Counted from the stretch's first letter, positions 1-44,200 are shown. The stretch is 64,000 nt of DNA from Cranoglanis bouderius (GCA_023630585.1 CM042560.1:7659501-7723500), one strand, 5' to 3'. Numbers and translations are program-made. The notes: generated by a model from the sequence alone, not told the origin.

Positions 1-79
1 CTTGACATTGTGAATGTAGTGTAAATGTAACAAGCTTGGAAAACAAACAAACAAACAAAAAACAGTGACTTGGACCTAC

Positions 80-133
80 CTAGAAGTCTTACTTCTGTTC
101 CATCTTCAGTGGTAACTCTCTCTGCCCGAAGAT
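80..133 (-). CDS. arl6ip6: arl6ip6 coding exon 2
   Basis: 54 nt, entered in phase 1 and left in phase 1. The acceptor is a weak CAAG and the donor is GTAGGT (74-79). An internal GTAAGA just upstream of the donor could also be used, but the longer form restores the length seen in other vertebrates. Confidence 0.8.
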
Positions 134-1824
134 CTTGCAGACAAAAATGTATATATAATTAAATAAAGCCACAATTACATACAAATGTTTACAGGAATTA
201 CCTCATTACTGCAAACACGTCGTTTCCCTTTTCTTTAATTAACTTTGTGTACATTGCTTCTTCTTTTTCTAAAGTACAGTGATGTGAAAAAGTATTTTCC
301 CCATCCTGATGTCTTCTAGTTGTTTTTGTTTGTTTTACTATATATGCAAATGTATGTCATGTATATTAAATTAGACAAAGACTCAAGTGCTCGTAAGAAT
401 ATCAGCAGTCAACGGGCAAAAATGAAGTGTGATATATATTGTTAAAAAAACAAAACAAAAAACCCCACCTATTCACCTGTTTTGTCTAACCTTAAATAAG
501 GAAATGGGCCTGCACAATATGGATACAAGCCCTGAAAACTGAAAGTTGTGAAAAAAGGTTGATGTGCTGTGTCGTTGTTTTGACATATTATCTTGTTAGT
601 TCTACTTACAATATAACACCCCACAATCTATTAATGAGAATTGTTTATTCAGTATTAGCTTAATAACTCTTGTTTATTGTGCTGTTTTCCAGATAGTAAG
701 CTAGATGTTGCTTTTAGTGTAACTTAATTTAAAGCAGTTTATATTCAAATATTTTTTTTCTTTTGATAGCCAAAGATCATTTTTGCCATTTACTATTTTC
801 AGTACAAGAATTACTTTAGGTTGAATTAATGGTCCAGTGGTGCTAATATAGATACTTTATTAATATAAATGGACAGAAAATTATTGTCTTTGTATAAATA
901 AGTATGTTGAATTCAAACTGTCAAAGATGACCGCTGTGGTTAAAAACCTTTAGGAGACAAAACCTTGAAAATACCTGAACGTGTTTAAGTGAAATACCAA
1001 TCATTAGTATATTGTGTGTGTGTGTATATATATATATATATGTGTGTGTGTCAAGTGAACTCCACTAAAGCATCATTTGGCTTACTTACTATTTGGGAAA
1101 CAAAATACAGAATAAAGATTATGAGCTAATAGGCAATAAATTACTCTAATTAGATTGTCAGGTTTTAAGTATTATGCCAAATCAAGGACATGTCAAGCAA
1201 ACGAGATAACTCAAAATAACAAGTCATTGAGTCTAAAGAAAGATATTAAGTGGAAATTACAACATAATTGCTTGAAATAACAAGGTAAGTCAAATAAAGG
1301 ACATAACACTTAACAATACTTCCATAACAGAGAAAATACTATATTTCTAGATATTACGATGCCTTGCAATGTAACAAACACGTTGGTGAATACCTGATAT
1401 CGATATCAAACCCTGCAGCGTTGCAAAGGCCAACATCGTGATAACGATATATTAGACAAGTCCTACAATGTACAGTAATGGAAGCGACCTGTTGCGCTCT
1501 GCGTGTGTGTTAATAAAGCAGCAAAAGCAATATGATATATGAGGTCTTACCTTTGAGAATGACATACAGGAAGGAAGAGAACATAGCAATAAATGAAACA
1601 ACGACCAAACAGCACAGCATGGAACAGATACGGGCTGGCCACTGGCTTCTCCAGTATCTCTGCACCGGAGACCTCAAGCGGTGATACCGAGACTTAACGT
1701 GGCTCAACCTGCTTTCATTCGAAGTCGTGTTCAACGTGACTTGACGTGTAGCATCATTAGTATCATCATCATCATCATCTTCATCCCCTGAAAACGTGTC
1801 CGGCGCCCGAAAACTCAGCAACAT
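80..1824 (-). CDS. arl6ip6: arl6ip6 (ADP-ribosylation factor-like 6 interacting protein 6), 5' part: coding exons 1-2, gene continues beyond the left edge
   Basis: Two coding exons are visible: 1551-1824 and 80-133. Exon 1 starts at the ATG at 1824 and encodes 91 residues: a Ser/Thr-containing N-terminus with a run of seven acidic residues, a basic stretch (SRYHRLRSPVQRYWRS), then a hydrophobic segment of about 25 residues that reads as the first transmembrane helix. The donor is GTAAGA, phase 1. Exon 2 (54 nt) continues in frame with DLRAERVTTEDGTEVRLL and ends at GTAGGT. The pattern W-P-x-x-x-x-S-x-L-C before the helix, and a linker of exactly the same length before the next Gly, match what I know of vertebrate ARL6IP6, a small multi-pass membrane protein identified as an ARL6 partner; its function is poorly defined. 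The remaining exons lie outside the window. Its position downstream of fmnl2 on the same strand agrees with the mammalian neighbourhood. Confidence 0.88.
277..350. repeat. Solo terminal remnant of a Tc1-like element
   Basis: A run starting CAGTGATGTGAAAAAGTATT is nearly identical to the termini of the Tc1-type elements at 7.6 and 31.5 kb, and is preceded by TA. No matching second terminus was found nearby, so this looks like a truncated copy. Confidence 0.5.
1014..1051. repeat. Compound (GT)n(TA)n(GT)n microsatellite
   Basis: A short alternating array of about 38 bp, inside the first intron of arl6ip6. Confidence 0.85.
1551..1824 (-). CDS. arl6ip6: arl6ip6 coding exon 1
   Basis: ATG at 1824; 274 nt, residues 1-91 plus one base. 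It holds the acidic run and the first transmembrane helix. Donor GTAAGA at 1545-1550. Confidence 0.88.
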
Positions 1825-2180
1825 GGTCGCTTCCCCTTCGAAAGTTTCGAAAACGCTGGCTCCAAATTTTCACCACTAGCCTTCTAGCTAGCTCATTTAC
1901 TGTGCCCACTTCTTACGAAGTTAATCTTGTAAAAAGGTCCGATTTAGTAGCGACGGTCTAAAACTAGCCCAATAACGTGAACAGTCCATATTACTGCGGC
2001 GTAAGGTTGAAAAAGATTCCAAACTTTCGCTGCTTTCAAAACATCGCGGTTTACACTTCCGCATCCGTGATTCGTCCCGCCCACTCCCATATTTGTCAAA
2101 TCCAAATCGCACGTTTCCGCGCCTCTGAGACTCGCGCGAACGATTGGATGAAATTACGGTCAATCAAACTTGAGGCTTAA
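1825..2180 (-). promoter_or_regulatory. arl6ip6 5' flank / putative promoter
   Basis: Immediately upstream of the arl6ip6 start the sequence becomes richer in CpG. On the minus strand it contains an ETS/GABP-type CGGAAGTG (2054-2061) and a CCAAT box (2143-2147). There is no TATA box at a sensible spacing. These motifs are typical of housekeeping promoters. The transcription start itself cannot be placed. Confidence 0.5.
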
Positions 2181-3327
2181 ACTCCGTCCAAAACTTTCCG
2201 TGCGAGTGATGAATGATTCAGCGTGAAAACATTGCAGAAGAGCATTTAGACATGTTTGTTCCTGTTTCATAAGACATGCGAAGGAAGCTCATTATCCCAA
2301 TAGATGCCTTTTTTATTGAATTTTTTTAAAAACTTTTTTTTCTTCGATTATTTGAAAGAACAATGAATGAAAGGAGTATTACTGTGAATGCCATACTCTT
2401 CCTAAATAGGGGTGTGCATAATTATGATAATACAATAATATACGATGATTATATATTATTTATATAAACATTTGTCTAAGCTTACTTAAACTACTATATT
2501 TACACCTACTTTTGAATTTGAAATGTTGATCCAAGCTAAGAAAAGCAAATATTTTATAAGGAAGAAAAAGGACTTCTTCGACCTTGGTGTATTTATTTCA
2601 ATAAGAGCAGTAGTAAGGCACATGTGACCAACAATCTGGATTCAGTGGAGTCAGACTGAACCCAGAACATATAAAACCTTTACAATATAGTCCTCTTGAG
2701 CAGAAATGATCGCCCATATGCAGACATTTCATACCGCTTTGACTGAAATAGATCTTTTTATTCTGCTCCAGTTCCCGTCCTATGACTTGGTTAACTTCCT
2801 GGTGTGTGAAAATTACTTATGGCTTAGGAGAGAGGAACCTGAGGTGTTTGGGTTGAGATCACACCAGATCAAAACCCACTTCCCAGAAGACTCTGTAATT
2901 ATTTATTTATTTATTTATTTTTATTAAATCATTCTCAGCTGCATAACCACTATGTTAATTTTTTAAATTAACATTGTTGAACCCTCTTGAATTTGATGTA
3001 TAGCATAGCGTATTTGCTAAACTCCACTTAGCAGGAATGGCAGTGGTCTTATATCTTCCCACATGCTGCCTGCAGTGACAGAAGGTGTCATCTCTCATCT
3101 TTAACATATTTTTCATCGCTATCATGTGTACAGTGGCAGCTCTGGCCTTCAGGATCAATGAGCCGGATTAGAATTTTACTATTGAATTGTAATGGTATGT
3201 TAGTGTCTGTGGTGCTGGTATGAACTGGTTTACACACAGCAGTTACAAGCAATTGTGGTCAGAAGGGTTAGAAACAAATGATCTACAGTAAATGGGACAT
3301 CCAGGCTGCCAAAAGGCCTAGGCAATA
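2181..3327. other. Intergenic stretch without recognised gene
   Basis: AT-rich, with a short (TTTA)n tract near 2900-2920. I see no splice-flanked conserved ORF and no transposon termini. Confidence 0.6.
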
Positions 3328-3570
3328 CTCAGGGTGTGTCTCGATCAGCTCCCTAGTTCAGTAGTCAGGGCACTGATCAGGGAGGCGGCCATTTTAAGGG
3401 CTTCCTTCACCGGAACGTTCGCTCCCTAAAAAAATCCCAAAATGCACCGCAAAAACCAGGGAGCAACGATACTCACTATGTTCCCTTACTGGAAATGATG
3501 TCATGTTTTCTGAAGCCTTTCAGCTCGAAAAAAATGGGGGACACAGGAGCTGATTGAGACGCACCCTCAG
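3328..3570. mobile_element. MITE-like element with about 25-bp terminal inverted repeats
   Basis: The left end CTCAGGGTGTGTCTCGATCA and the reverse complement of the right end, CTGAGGGTGCGTCTCAATCA, match at about 17 of 20 positions and both continue GCTCC. The element is 243 bp with no coding potential. No clear target duplication is visible, so the superfamily is not assigned. Confidence 0.6.
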
Positions 3571-4389
3571 AAACATGAGCCAGACTAAAGACTAGACAAC
3601 TAGATAAGACTAAATGGTTAAAAGTGAAGCAGGCTACAGGGGAGTGTCATTAGTAAATAGGTGACTGAGCAGTTTCAAAATCAGGTGAAGAAGTTGTGGG
3701 CTGAGGCTCAGGGGAGTTGCAGTGTGAAACTTTGGGAATCATAGGCATGACAAGGACATTTATTTATATATTTACCTGTTCAGATGATTCATTTGACATA
3801 TAGAGATTTACAATATTGCATACTTTTTTTTTTGACCGAGTCATTTTCTTTTCTTTACACATTTGCAAGTGTTAGTGAACAGTGATCCTTTAAATACGTG
3901 TCCAAATAACTTCTGCCCATTAGGAAATCCAAATATATGACAGTTATATATTTTACACCAGGCTAGATTCCAACTTAGAAACTGCTCCTTAAAAACTTTT
4001 ATTTAGCTTTGGTCAAGCTGATGTGGTATAAATATCTACATTAAAACGAGCAGTCACGTTCTTTTGATAAAGCATTACTAGGGCTCTTCTTGTGATTTTT
4101 CATCTGCCATTACACTGCTGCTATCTGCTGGTTAGACCCTGTTACTGCTAATGTTTTTACAGGTTTTACAGTCACAGCATGTACCGTAACAACCAAACAC
4201 ACAACAATGTAATATATAACTTTACTACTTAATGGACTCAAAGTTGCAGAAACAGTACAGCATGTGTTTAGATAGCACGGTATAGCTTCATAAAAGTTTT
4301 ACTTATATTTACCAGTAGACGAAATTTCAAAATTTCTGATGGTCTCGCGCATAGATATAAATACCCGGATGCTGCATTCCCACAAGTAG

Positions 4390-4622
4390 ACATGGCTGCA
4401 GTCTGAGAACGGGGCGGGGTTGCACGTTCGGGCGGGGCTACATGTGTCGCTCCGCCCATAAGTGTTAGCGGTTAGGCGCTGTGGTTAGGGTCAGCGCCTT
4501 TTTCAACGGCTCTGGTTAGGGTTAGGCGTCGACGTCATTGAATTGCCACTAACCAATGAGACCACTTAGGGGCGGGCGACACATGTAGCCCCGCCCCGTC
4601 CTCAGGCTGCAGCCAGGACCTT
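4390..4622. repeat. GC-rich fold-back (inverted repeat) with TTAGGG motifs in the loop
   Basis: A GC-rich island in AT-rich surroundings. The left arm (4395-4458) and right arm (4569-4617) are inverted copies sharing the ctgcag-ctgag-acggggcgggg and gggctacatgtgtcgc blocks. The left arm carries an extra G/C-rich segment of about 18 bp. The loop contains GGTTAGGG and GGTTAGGGTTAGG. It has no ORF and is probably a non-autonomous element. Confidence 0.6.
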
Positions 4623-5598
4623 CTCTCGTTCTCACCAAACACGTCAATGGCTGAGTGAGACCCGCCATCTTGCGGTGGTATTCGGGAGCTGCAACAACAG
4701 CACTTTATATTATTAAGGCACAACTAGTATTATAATTTTACGCTGTGATTAACTAATAGAAAATAAAAGTTTAATTTGGAGTTGCTGCAAAATGTATGTC
4801 AATAATGACATATTTATATAAGTCTGTGGACACCTGACCCTCACACCCATTTGTGGGACTTCCCCAAACTGTTGCCACAAAGTTGGAAGCACACATTTGT
4901 ATATAACGTCCTTGTATGTTGTAGCATTACACTTTCCTTTCACTGGAAGTAATACGCCCAAACCTTTTTCCAGCACGACAGTCCCTCTGTGCACAAAGTG
5001 ATGTCCAGTGGAAAGTGCTTTGGGTGTGTGAGTGAGTGACTGATGTGTTTTTGTCATGTATATGTCCACCCTATCATGCATGTGTCCACCATGTGTTTAG
5101 CTAAAGTTAGCATTTGATGAACATATGGTTGACTTACAGTTGCATACATGTTGAATTGTTAAAGGTGACATTGTTTTGTGTCAAAGATATACTTCGATAT
5201 TCTAAAATTATAGTAATGTATTTCACCACAACAGGGTGACCACGACAGCTTGACCTAGCTCGGGTAATTACGGACACACTGTGAGAAGTATCAAGTAAAA
5301 TTGACTTATATACCTACTGAACATGCAGCTGGTGTATTCAGTCATTAAAGATAAAACAATATGAAGGTTGTGCTGTCACTGAGGTGACCCTGCTGAAAAA
5401 AACAATAGAATTCTTTTTCTCATATCACGTTAGCTCCTTTCACAGCTCAATGCCCTGATTTTATTTTGTTTTATTTGTAATGAAGACATCTGCTTAGTGA
5501 ATAAATGTAAGTGCGTAAATACATCAGAGAGGAAATCTAAGACATACTCATCTCACTGAAAACACAAGAGCAACATGGTACAATTCTGGTGTTGTTGC

Positions 5599-7310
5599 TT
5601 TATTTTCCATTGATTCCAGTTTGAACAGTGTAAACCAAGGAATGCTATATGTGCCACTAACATCCTAAAATCCGCCCAAGCTTTTTGAGTGTAATGTGCA
5701 ACCACAGACTATTACCATTACCATTACATGAGATGAGAGAGATATTTAGCACAGAGTGACCAGATCCACTTGTTTCACCACTGATCTAAATAATACTGCA
5801 ATACACTGTGACATAACATTAAAACTGATATCAGAGGGAGCGGATTGTTTTAACAATATGTACAATATCACAATGGATGGTCAATGTAAAAAATAAGGGG
5901 TTCACTTTTTGTAGCAAAATATCTGTATATTTAAAAAAGGATCCATTTTTTTTTACTCAATGCAGTGTTTTCATTTAAAAAGAAGAAAGTAAAAAGTCCT
6001 TTCCACAGTTCACGAACATCACGAGAGAAGCCAAGCAGGAGAAGTAGTGTGTGCTGACATACATTTATACACTGAGCTTCATGGATTACACTGAGCTTTG
6101 TGAATCGTTGGTTAGAAGGAGATTGTCCTCCATAGCACCAGTGAAGGAGACTGTCCTCCATAGCACCAGTTGTCTGTCTTCCCTCTCATCTGTCTCTCTT
6201 AAAGCTCCATCCAGTTCTCTTTGCAAGAAAGTTAATTTCAACAGCAGAATATTAAAAAAGCAAAGTGCGTCATCGGTTGTGTCCTAAATCAGACATAAAC
6301 ACTGCTAATGGGATAGTTCGAACACCACAGTAGTCAAGTGTGTGTGGACCACCCACACATGGTCACTTTATTTCCGACCTCTGTTTGCCACAGTCTCTAA
6401 AAAAGCTGTTCCTAAAGCCACTTCCACTTGCAGAGTGCACTAGATATGACTGCTCACTTCCAGTCTTCTTCTGTGCATTGCATGTGAATCAGTTCCAAGT
6501 GCAATTAATAATAAAAAAAAAAAAGACAAAACTTTTTTCAGCTCTTACATTAAATTTTGGAACTAGTGAGAGGTGCAACACAGTGCCCCACTCTTTCTTT
6601 CTTCTGTAATAATTGGTCGGGACCCTCCTTCTCAGCAGATGGTGGCCACTCGGAGCAGATGAAGGCTCTGTCTGTCAAAGTTATTCCTCCCACTCCTTCG
6701 GACGGCATCGGCCCGGCGGAAAGGGTGACTGCGCAGGTCTGCATAGGCAACACAGTGACAGTTTGCTTTAAATATCTACAACCTGGACTAGATCACAATG
6801 TCAAAAAGTCTGAGTCCATTGCCAAGAACTGTTTTTATTTCATCAGTAATACAGCCTAATACTATTTTGTCAAATTTGATTTTTCAAACGGGGCTAGATC
6901 TTCAATAACGTCTTCAATAACAAGCTTCAGTAACTTCACTGACTTCAGTAATCAGTAATAAGTATCTGGACCTGAATTTAAATTTGGTTTTGCTTTTGAT
7001 AAATAATCACATCCAAACAGTTCTTTGGTTATTGACACAGATTTTGGATGTGACTCCAGTGGACACATTTGTAGTTACAATTCAACAATTTGCATTCGTG
7101 CATGCATGTCATGAAGAATGGATGAAATGTCATGAACAGAAGATAGGATTCATGCAATAATATGAACCTGTAGAAATCATGCTCAAAATAATGCAGAATG
7201 TTGGAAAAAACAAAACAAAAGAAAGAGACAGATATGAAAAGAGATGGACAAAATGAGAGTCAGATGGGCGAGAGAGAGAAAAGCCACCTTTCTGAGGGAG
7301 AGAATTTAAT
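5599..7310 (-). other. Probable fmnl2 3' UTR and 3' flank
   Basis: Sequence downstream of the fmnl2 stop codon. On the minus strand, candidate AATAAA signals lie at 6834-6839 and 5599-5604. Which is used, if either, cannot be decided from sequence. A relatively GC-rich block at about 6610-6745 is the only part that stands out from the AT-rich background. Confidence 0.4.
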
Positions 7311-39191
<31,881 letters not shown>

Positions 39192-39790
39192 GTTTTTGTT
39201 TGACGATGATGATGATGATGATGGTGGTGAGAATGAGAATAAGGATGGCTCACGAAGAGCACTGTTGAACTGTTTTTTTTTTCAATCAAAATGAATCCTG
39301 GTGAAGAACAATACAATATTCGATGAAGATGCGAAGATTCAAATTTTCTTTCCCCCTCATAGGTCACTACACGTTTCCATCGATGGCTCAGACGCGCTGC
39401 ATCCGCTACATTGTTAATCCGTGCTTTTTATTCTTGATCCCCAGCTCGGCCTCGCAGAGCATCTTCTTGCATTTAAAGCATCGCTTATAGACACAGACAG
39501 CGTCTCAGCGGGACGTCGTTCTCCGCATCCAGCGCCGTTAATGTCTCGTTCTCCGTTAAAGACTCCTCTGTGTGCATGGCTCTGCCTCCATATAACTTAC
39601 TGCCCCGTTAATCCTGCGCTCTGACGAGAACACACGGAGTCCGAGCAAATTCAACCCCCGACACAATGAACCCTTTCAGCATGAGAAACCCTGCTGAGGC
39701 GTGACGAGAGTCGAGGGGGTGGAGGTGGGGGCGGGGGCGGCAATGTTTTGTTCCGTTGCATTCTGGGACGTGTAGTTTACAGACATGGTT
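39192..39790 (-). promoter_or_regulatory. fmnl2 promoter / CpG-rich 5' flank with ZNF143-type motif
   Basis: CpG-rich DNA upstream of the start codon. On the minus strand it holds ACTACAcgTCCCAGAATGC (39758-39776), a near-perfect match to the ZNF143/STAF site, and Sp1-like CCGCCCCCGCCCCC boxes (about 39727-39740). No TATA box is apparent. The transcription start is not determined. Confidence 0.65.
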
Positions 39791-39793
39791 CTA

Positions 39794-40607
39794 TGGGATT
39801 AGATTTGTGCCAAATGTATTGAACGTAAATTGTCAAGAAACGAACAAAAATATACATTGAGAAAGAAGACGAAGAAAAAAAAACACTCTGCAACTGAAAA
39901 CAGTGATCTCAGTGGCACAATTTTAACATGGTCTTCAAATAAACAGTATTCTTTGTTAACAGTTTTCTAAGCTTTGTTTATGCTAATCATGGATCATGAA
40001 CGCGCTTCGCAAGTTTACATTCGCCATTCTGGCGCAAATCTCGAATAAATAAATAAAGTTCCAATAAAGTCTGATTTTTGGCATCTTAAACCCCGGACTC
40101 TCGAAGAATTGTTTTATAGTTTAACTAAGAGATTTTCCACAATACTACCCAAACCTCAAACATTACTTACGGACTAATATACTGACTAAGTAAGTAAGTA
40201 ATTTCCACAACAAAGTACAAACACTATAACTATACATAGAAGTCTGTACTTCCTGGTCAGGGAGCTGTCGAGCCAAATCTCACTAGCCAGTGGGAGTAAA
40301 TTGCTATTAAGCCCCGCCCACAGGTGAGACATGTGCCAGAATGGCAAATGTAAACTTGCCAGTGTAAAGGAAAACTCTGAAAGTGTAAACGAAAACTCTG
40401 GTAGCACATTCATAGACCATGATTAGCGAAAACGAAGCTTAAAAGTGTTAACAGAGAACGCTGTTTATTTGAAGACCAAGTTAAATTTTTGCGACCGAGT
40501 TCACTGTTTATAGTTTCAGGGTGTTTTTTTCTTTCTTTCTCATTGTATGTTTGTTTTTCGTTGCTTGAAAAAATACGTTCAGTACTTTTGGCACAAATCT
40601 AATCCCA
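39794..40607. repeat. Long fold-back element, 814 bp, arms about 250 bp
   Basis: The left arm (39794-40045) and the inverted right arm (40340-40607) share tgggattagatttgtgcca at the outer ends, then gttcaataca/gttcagtact-type blocks, a 5-kb-scale unrelated sequence being absent between them; the inner parts match at cttgcaagtttacatt and ccattctggc. It has no ORF of note. It sits just upstream of the fmnl2 promoter. No target duplication is recognised. Confidence 0.75.
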
Positions 40608-40717
40608 CATTGGTTCTCAACCAGGATTTGGGAAGCATAGGAATTAATTTCAGCTGGGATCAGAATTGCTCTCAATAGTCCTACATGAATACTCTACAGT
40701 TTATAATCAAAATCTCA

Positions 40718-40858
40718 GTAACACTTTACAATAACAGTACATGTATATTAACACACTAATCATGCACTGAATTAATACTTACTTAAATATTAACTAATGA
40801 TTTAGGTAAGTATTAATTCAGGTAGAGCATGATTATTCATGTACTGTTATTGTGTTAC
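40718..40858. mobile_element. Palindromic MITE with about 10-bp target duplication
   Basis: GTAACAC ends pair across the whole element: ataacagtacatg and ctgaattaatacttac recur inverted. Both sides are flanked by the direct repeat caaaatctcag, which shares its final g with the element end. A 9-11 bp duplication suggests a Mutator- or similar-type transposase acting in trans. Confidence 0.75.
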
Positions 40859-41230
40859 CAAAATCTCAGCCTTGCTTCAGTGAATAATCTCACCTACATA
40901 CTGTAGCCTTTTATCTAAAAGCTGTAAGCCACACACTCATACTGAACATCCTTTCAACACACTTAGCACTAACTGATTTTGCAAAAGAGTAATGATTAGT
41001 ACATAAGCACACTCAACGGCTGTGGTCCTGCACTGCCACGCTCATTTGCATAAAGATACACCCCAAAATTACCATAAACGGTAAACAAGTTCCCTTTAAA
41101 CAGCACAGTAGCCTGCCTGCTGCTTGTTGCATACAACCTGGAGCAAGGCTGGCCCAATGGTCTGTGAAACCCTAGATGAGATTAGACCATGGGCCCTCAA
41201 CACAAGATGCTGTGTTACAAGACACAATTA

Positions 41231-44200
41231 CTACATTTACATTTACATTTATAGCATTTAGCAGATGCCCTTATCCAGAGCGACATACAAGAGTGCTTTA
41301 AATTCTCCATCAATGAATACTTCATTTCTGGTTCGTACGACTACAACGAAGTGCACTGAACACAAACCTGTTGAAAAGAGAGCAACTGTCAGGAGGTTTT
41401 TTTTTTTTTTTTTTTTTGGAAGAAAACATTAATTATCAAGGGGTAAGTATTTAAGAAAGAGGTATGTCTTTAGGCGTTTCTTGATGATAGCCAGCGACTC
41501 AGCTGTTCTGACATTGATGGGAAGTTCATTCCACCACCTTGGTGCCAGAACAGAGGAAAGTCGTGAGGCAGATCTACCTTGCATCCTGAGAGAGGGTGGG
41601 ACCAGTCGAGCAGTACTTGTTGACCTAAGGGAGCGTGGTGCGGTGCGTGGGGTTATGAGAGCTCTAAGATAAGAGGGTGCTGTTCCACTTTTGGCTTTGT
41701 AGGCAAGCATCAATGTTTTGAATCTGATGCGTGCAGCTACTGGAAGCCAGTGAAGGGAGCGCAGCAACGGGGTGGTGTGAGAGAACTTAGGGAGGTTGAA
41801 AACAAGTCGTGCAGCTGCATTCTAGATCATCTGTAGAGGACAGGTGGCACTCAAAGGTAGACCTGCCAGGAGCGAGTTGCAGTAGTCTAGTCTGGAAATG
41901 ACAAGAGACTGCACAAGCAACTGAGTGGCCTGTGTTGTTAGAAATGGACGAATCCTTCTAATGTTGAAAAGAATAAACCGACAGGACCGTGTTAGATTAG
42001 TAATATGTGATGAAAAGGACAGTTGATTGTCCACGATTACCCCAAGGTTACGAGCAGTAGTTGAAGGAGAGATCATGGAGTTGTCCAAGGAGATCATGAG
42101 ATCCTGGCATGGGGATGAATCTCCTCGGATGAAGAGCAGTTCAGTTTTGCTGGGGTTGAGTTTCAGTTGATGAGCTGCCATCCACGATGAAATGTCCGTC
42201 AGACATGCTGTGATCCGGGCAGAAGCAGTGGTGTCTAAAGGAGGGAAGGAAAAAATAAGTTGAGTATCATCAGCATAGCAATGGTAAGAGAACCCATGTG
42301 AGGAGATGACTTTGCCAAGAGAGTGGGTATAGAGGGAAAAGAGGAGATGACCAAGTACTGAGCCTTGTGGGACACCAGTAGAGAGTCTGCGAGGTGCAGA
42401 TGTTGATCCCCCCCATGATACCTGATACGAACGACCTTCCAAGTATGAAACAAACCATTGCCATGCTGCTCCGCAAATTCCACGACTCTTGAGGGTAGTC
42501 AGGAGAATCTTGTGGTTGACTGTGTCAAATGCAGCAGACAGGTCAAGCAGGATGAGGACAGAGGACAGTTTGGCTGATCTGGCAGCATGAAGTTTTTCAG
42601 TGACGCCCAAGAGGGCAGTCTCTGTGGAGTGTGCTGCTTTAAAGCCAGACTGGTATGGATCTTGAAGGTGGTTCTGTGAGAGATAAAGAGACAGTTGATT
42701 ATATACGGAGCATTCAAGTATTTTAGAAAGGAAAGAGAAGTGATACCGGTCTGTAGCTGCTGATGTCAGAGGGATCCAGTGTAGGCTTCTTCAGGATGGG
42801 AGTAACCCGTGCTTTCTTGAAGGAAGCCGGAACTTGGCCAGATGACAGGGAACCGTTGATGATTGTAGAGATGAAGGGCAGAAGGTCTGGCAGGATGGTC
42901 TGGAGCAATGTGGAGGGAATTGGATCCAGTGGGCAGGTGGTAGGGTTGCAGGACAGGATGACTTCTTGAATCTCTTGTGTTGCTAGGGTAGAAAAATGTG
43001 AGAGAAGGAGGAGAGACAGAGAAATGTGACAGAGAAGGAGGAGAGACCTGTGTGAGAATAGAATTAGTCTGAGTAGAGGTGAAGGTCTTGCAGATTTCCT
43101 TAATCTTCTCATCATAGAAGGAGGCAAAATCATCTGCAGACAGCAAGGAAGAAGCAGGTGAAGCCAGAGGGTTGAGAAGTGATGAGAAGATGTTGTGGAG
43201 CTTGTGAGGATCTTTGGCAGAAGCTTCAAGCTTTTCCTTGTAGAAGGCCGTCTTGGCAGAAGTCACATCGAATGAGAACTGAGACAAGAGAGTGCGGTAA
43301 GAGGCAAGATCTGAGTCAAGATGCGTTTTCCTCCACCTTCTCTCTGCTGATCTCAGTTCTCTTCTACAGCTGCGCAACACGTCCGACAGCGAAGGAGCAG
43401 GGCAAGAAGTCTTCCTAGATTTGGTAAACAGAGGACAAAGATGATCCATGGTTGAGGAGAGAGAGGATAGGAAAGTGTCAGTGGCTGAGTCTAAGGGTAG
43501 AGAAGAAAAGGAATCAGGGTCAGGGAGAGATGAGAGGGTGCAAGAAGCTACAGATGAAGGGGGGACAGAGTGGAGGTTCTGACGGGTTACAGAAAGGTGT
43601 TGGTAGCGAAATTTGGAAGAAATAGGAAGAAAAAGACTGAACGACACCAGGTGATGATCAAAGGTGTGAAGTGGGGCGGTGGTCATGTTCGTGGCTGTAG
43701 AAGGACGAGTGAAGACGAGATCCAAGACATTTCCTCCTTTGTGAGTGGGAGGAGAACTGTTGAAGGTCAGTGCGAAGGAGTCCATAAGAGCAGAAGGCAG
43801 GAGGAGTGAAGTCACCAAGGACAGTCAGAGGAGTGTCACCGGTAGGGATGGAACTAAGTAGCGTATCCATCTCATCCAGGAAATTACCCAGTGGACCAGG
43901 AGGATGATAAATGACAACAATAAAGAGGTTGATTGGAGAGGTGACTGAAACTGCGTGAAATTCAAAGGAAGAGATGGTTAAATGAAACATAGGGAGAGGT
44001 GTGAAACACCATCTCCGAGACAACAAAAGACCTGTGCCACCACCTCTGCCCGTTTCTCGTGGTGTATGAAAGAAGGCATAGGCAGGTCTCAGTGAGTGCC
44101 AGGAAATCCAAACAGTAGTGGATGGATAAAGCTGGGATGAAATCTGCTTTCTTCACAGCAGACTGGCAATTCCAGAGCCCAGCTACCACCACTGTTTGAG

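Noticed and set aside
6550..6753. Minus-strand ORF in a GC-richer block that could be an extra fmnl2 3' exon
   Set aside because: It has an AG acceptor-like site, but the peptide does not resemble any formin C-terminus, and exon 26 already supplies the proper end.
42766..43818. 350-codon ORF as an independent gene
   Set aside because: It is the linker part of the LINE ORF2, with LINE endonuclease and RT frames on either side.
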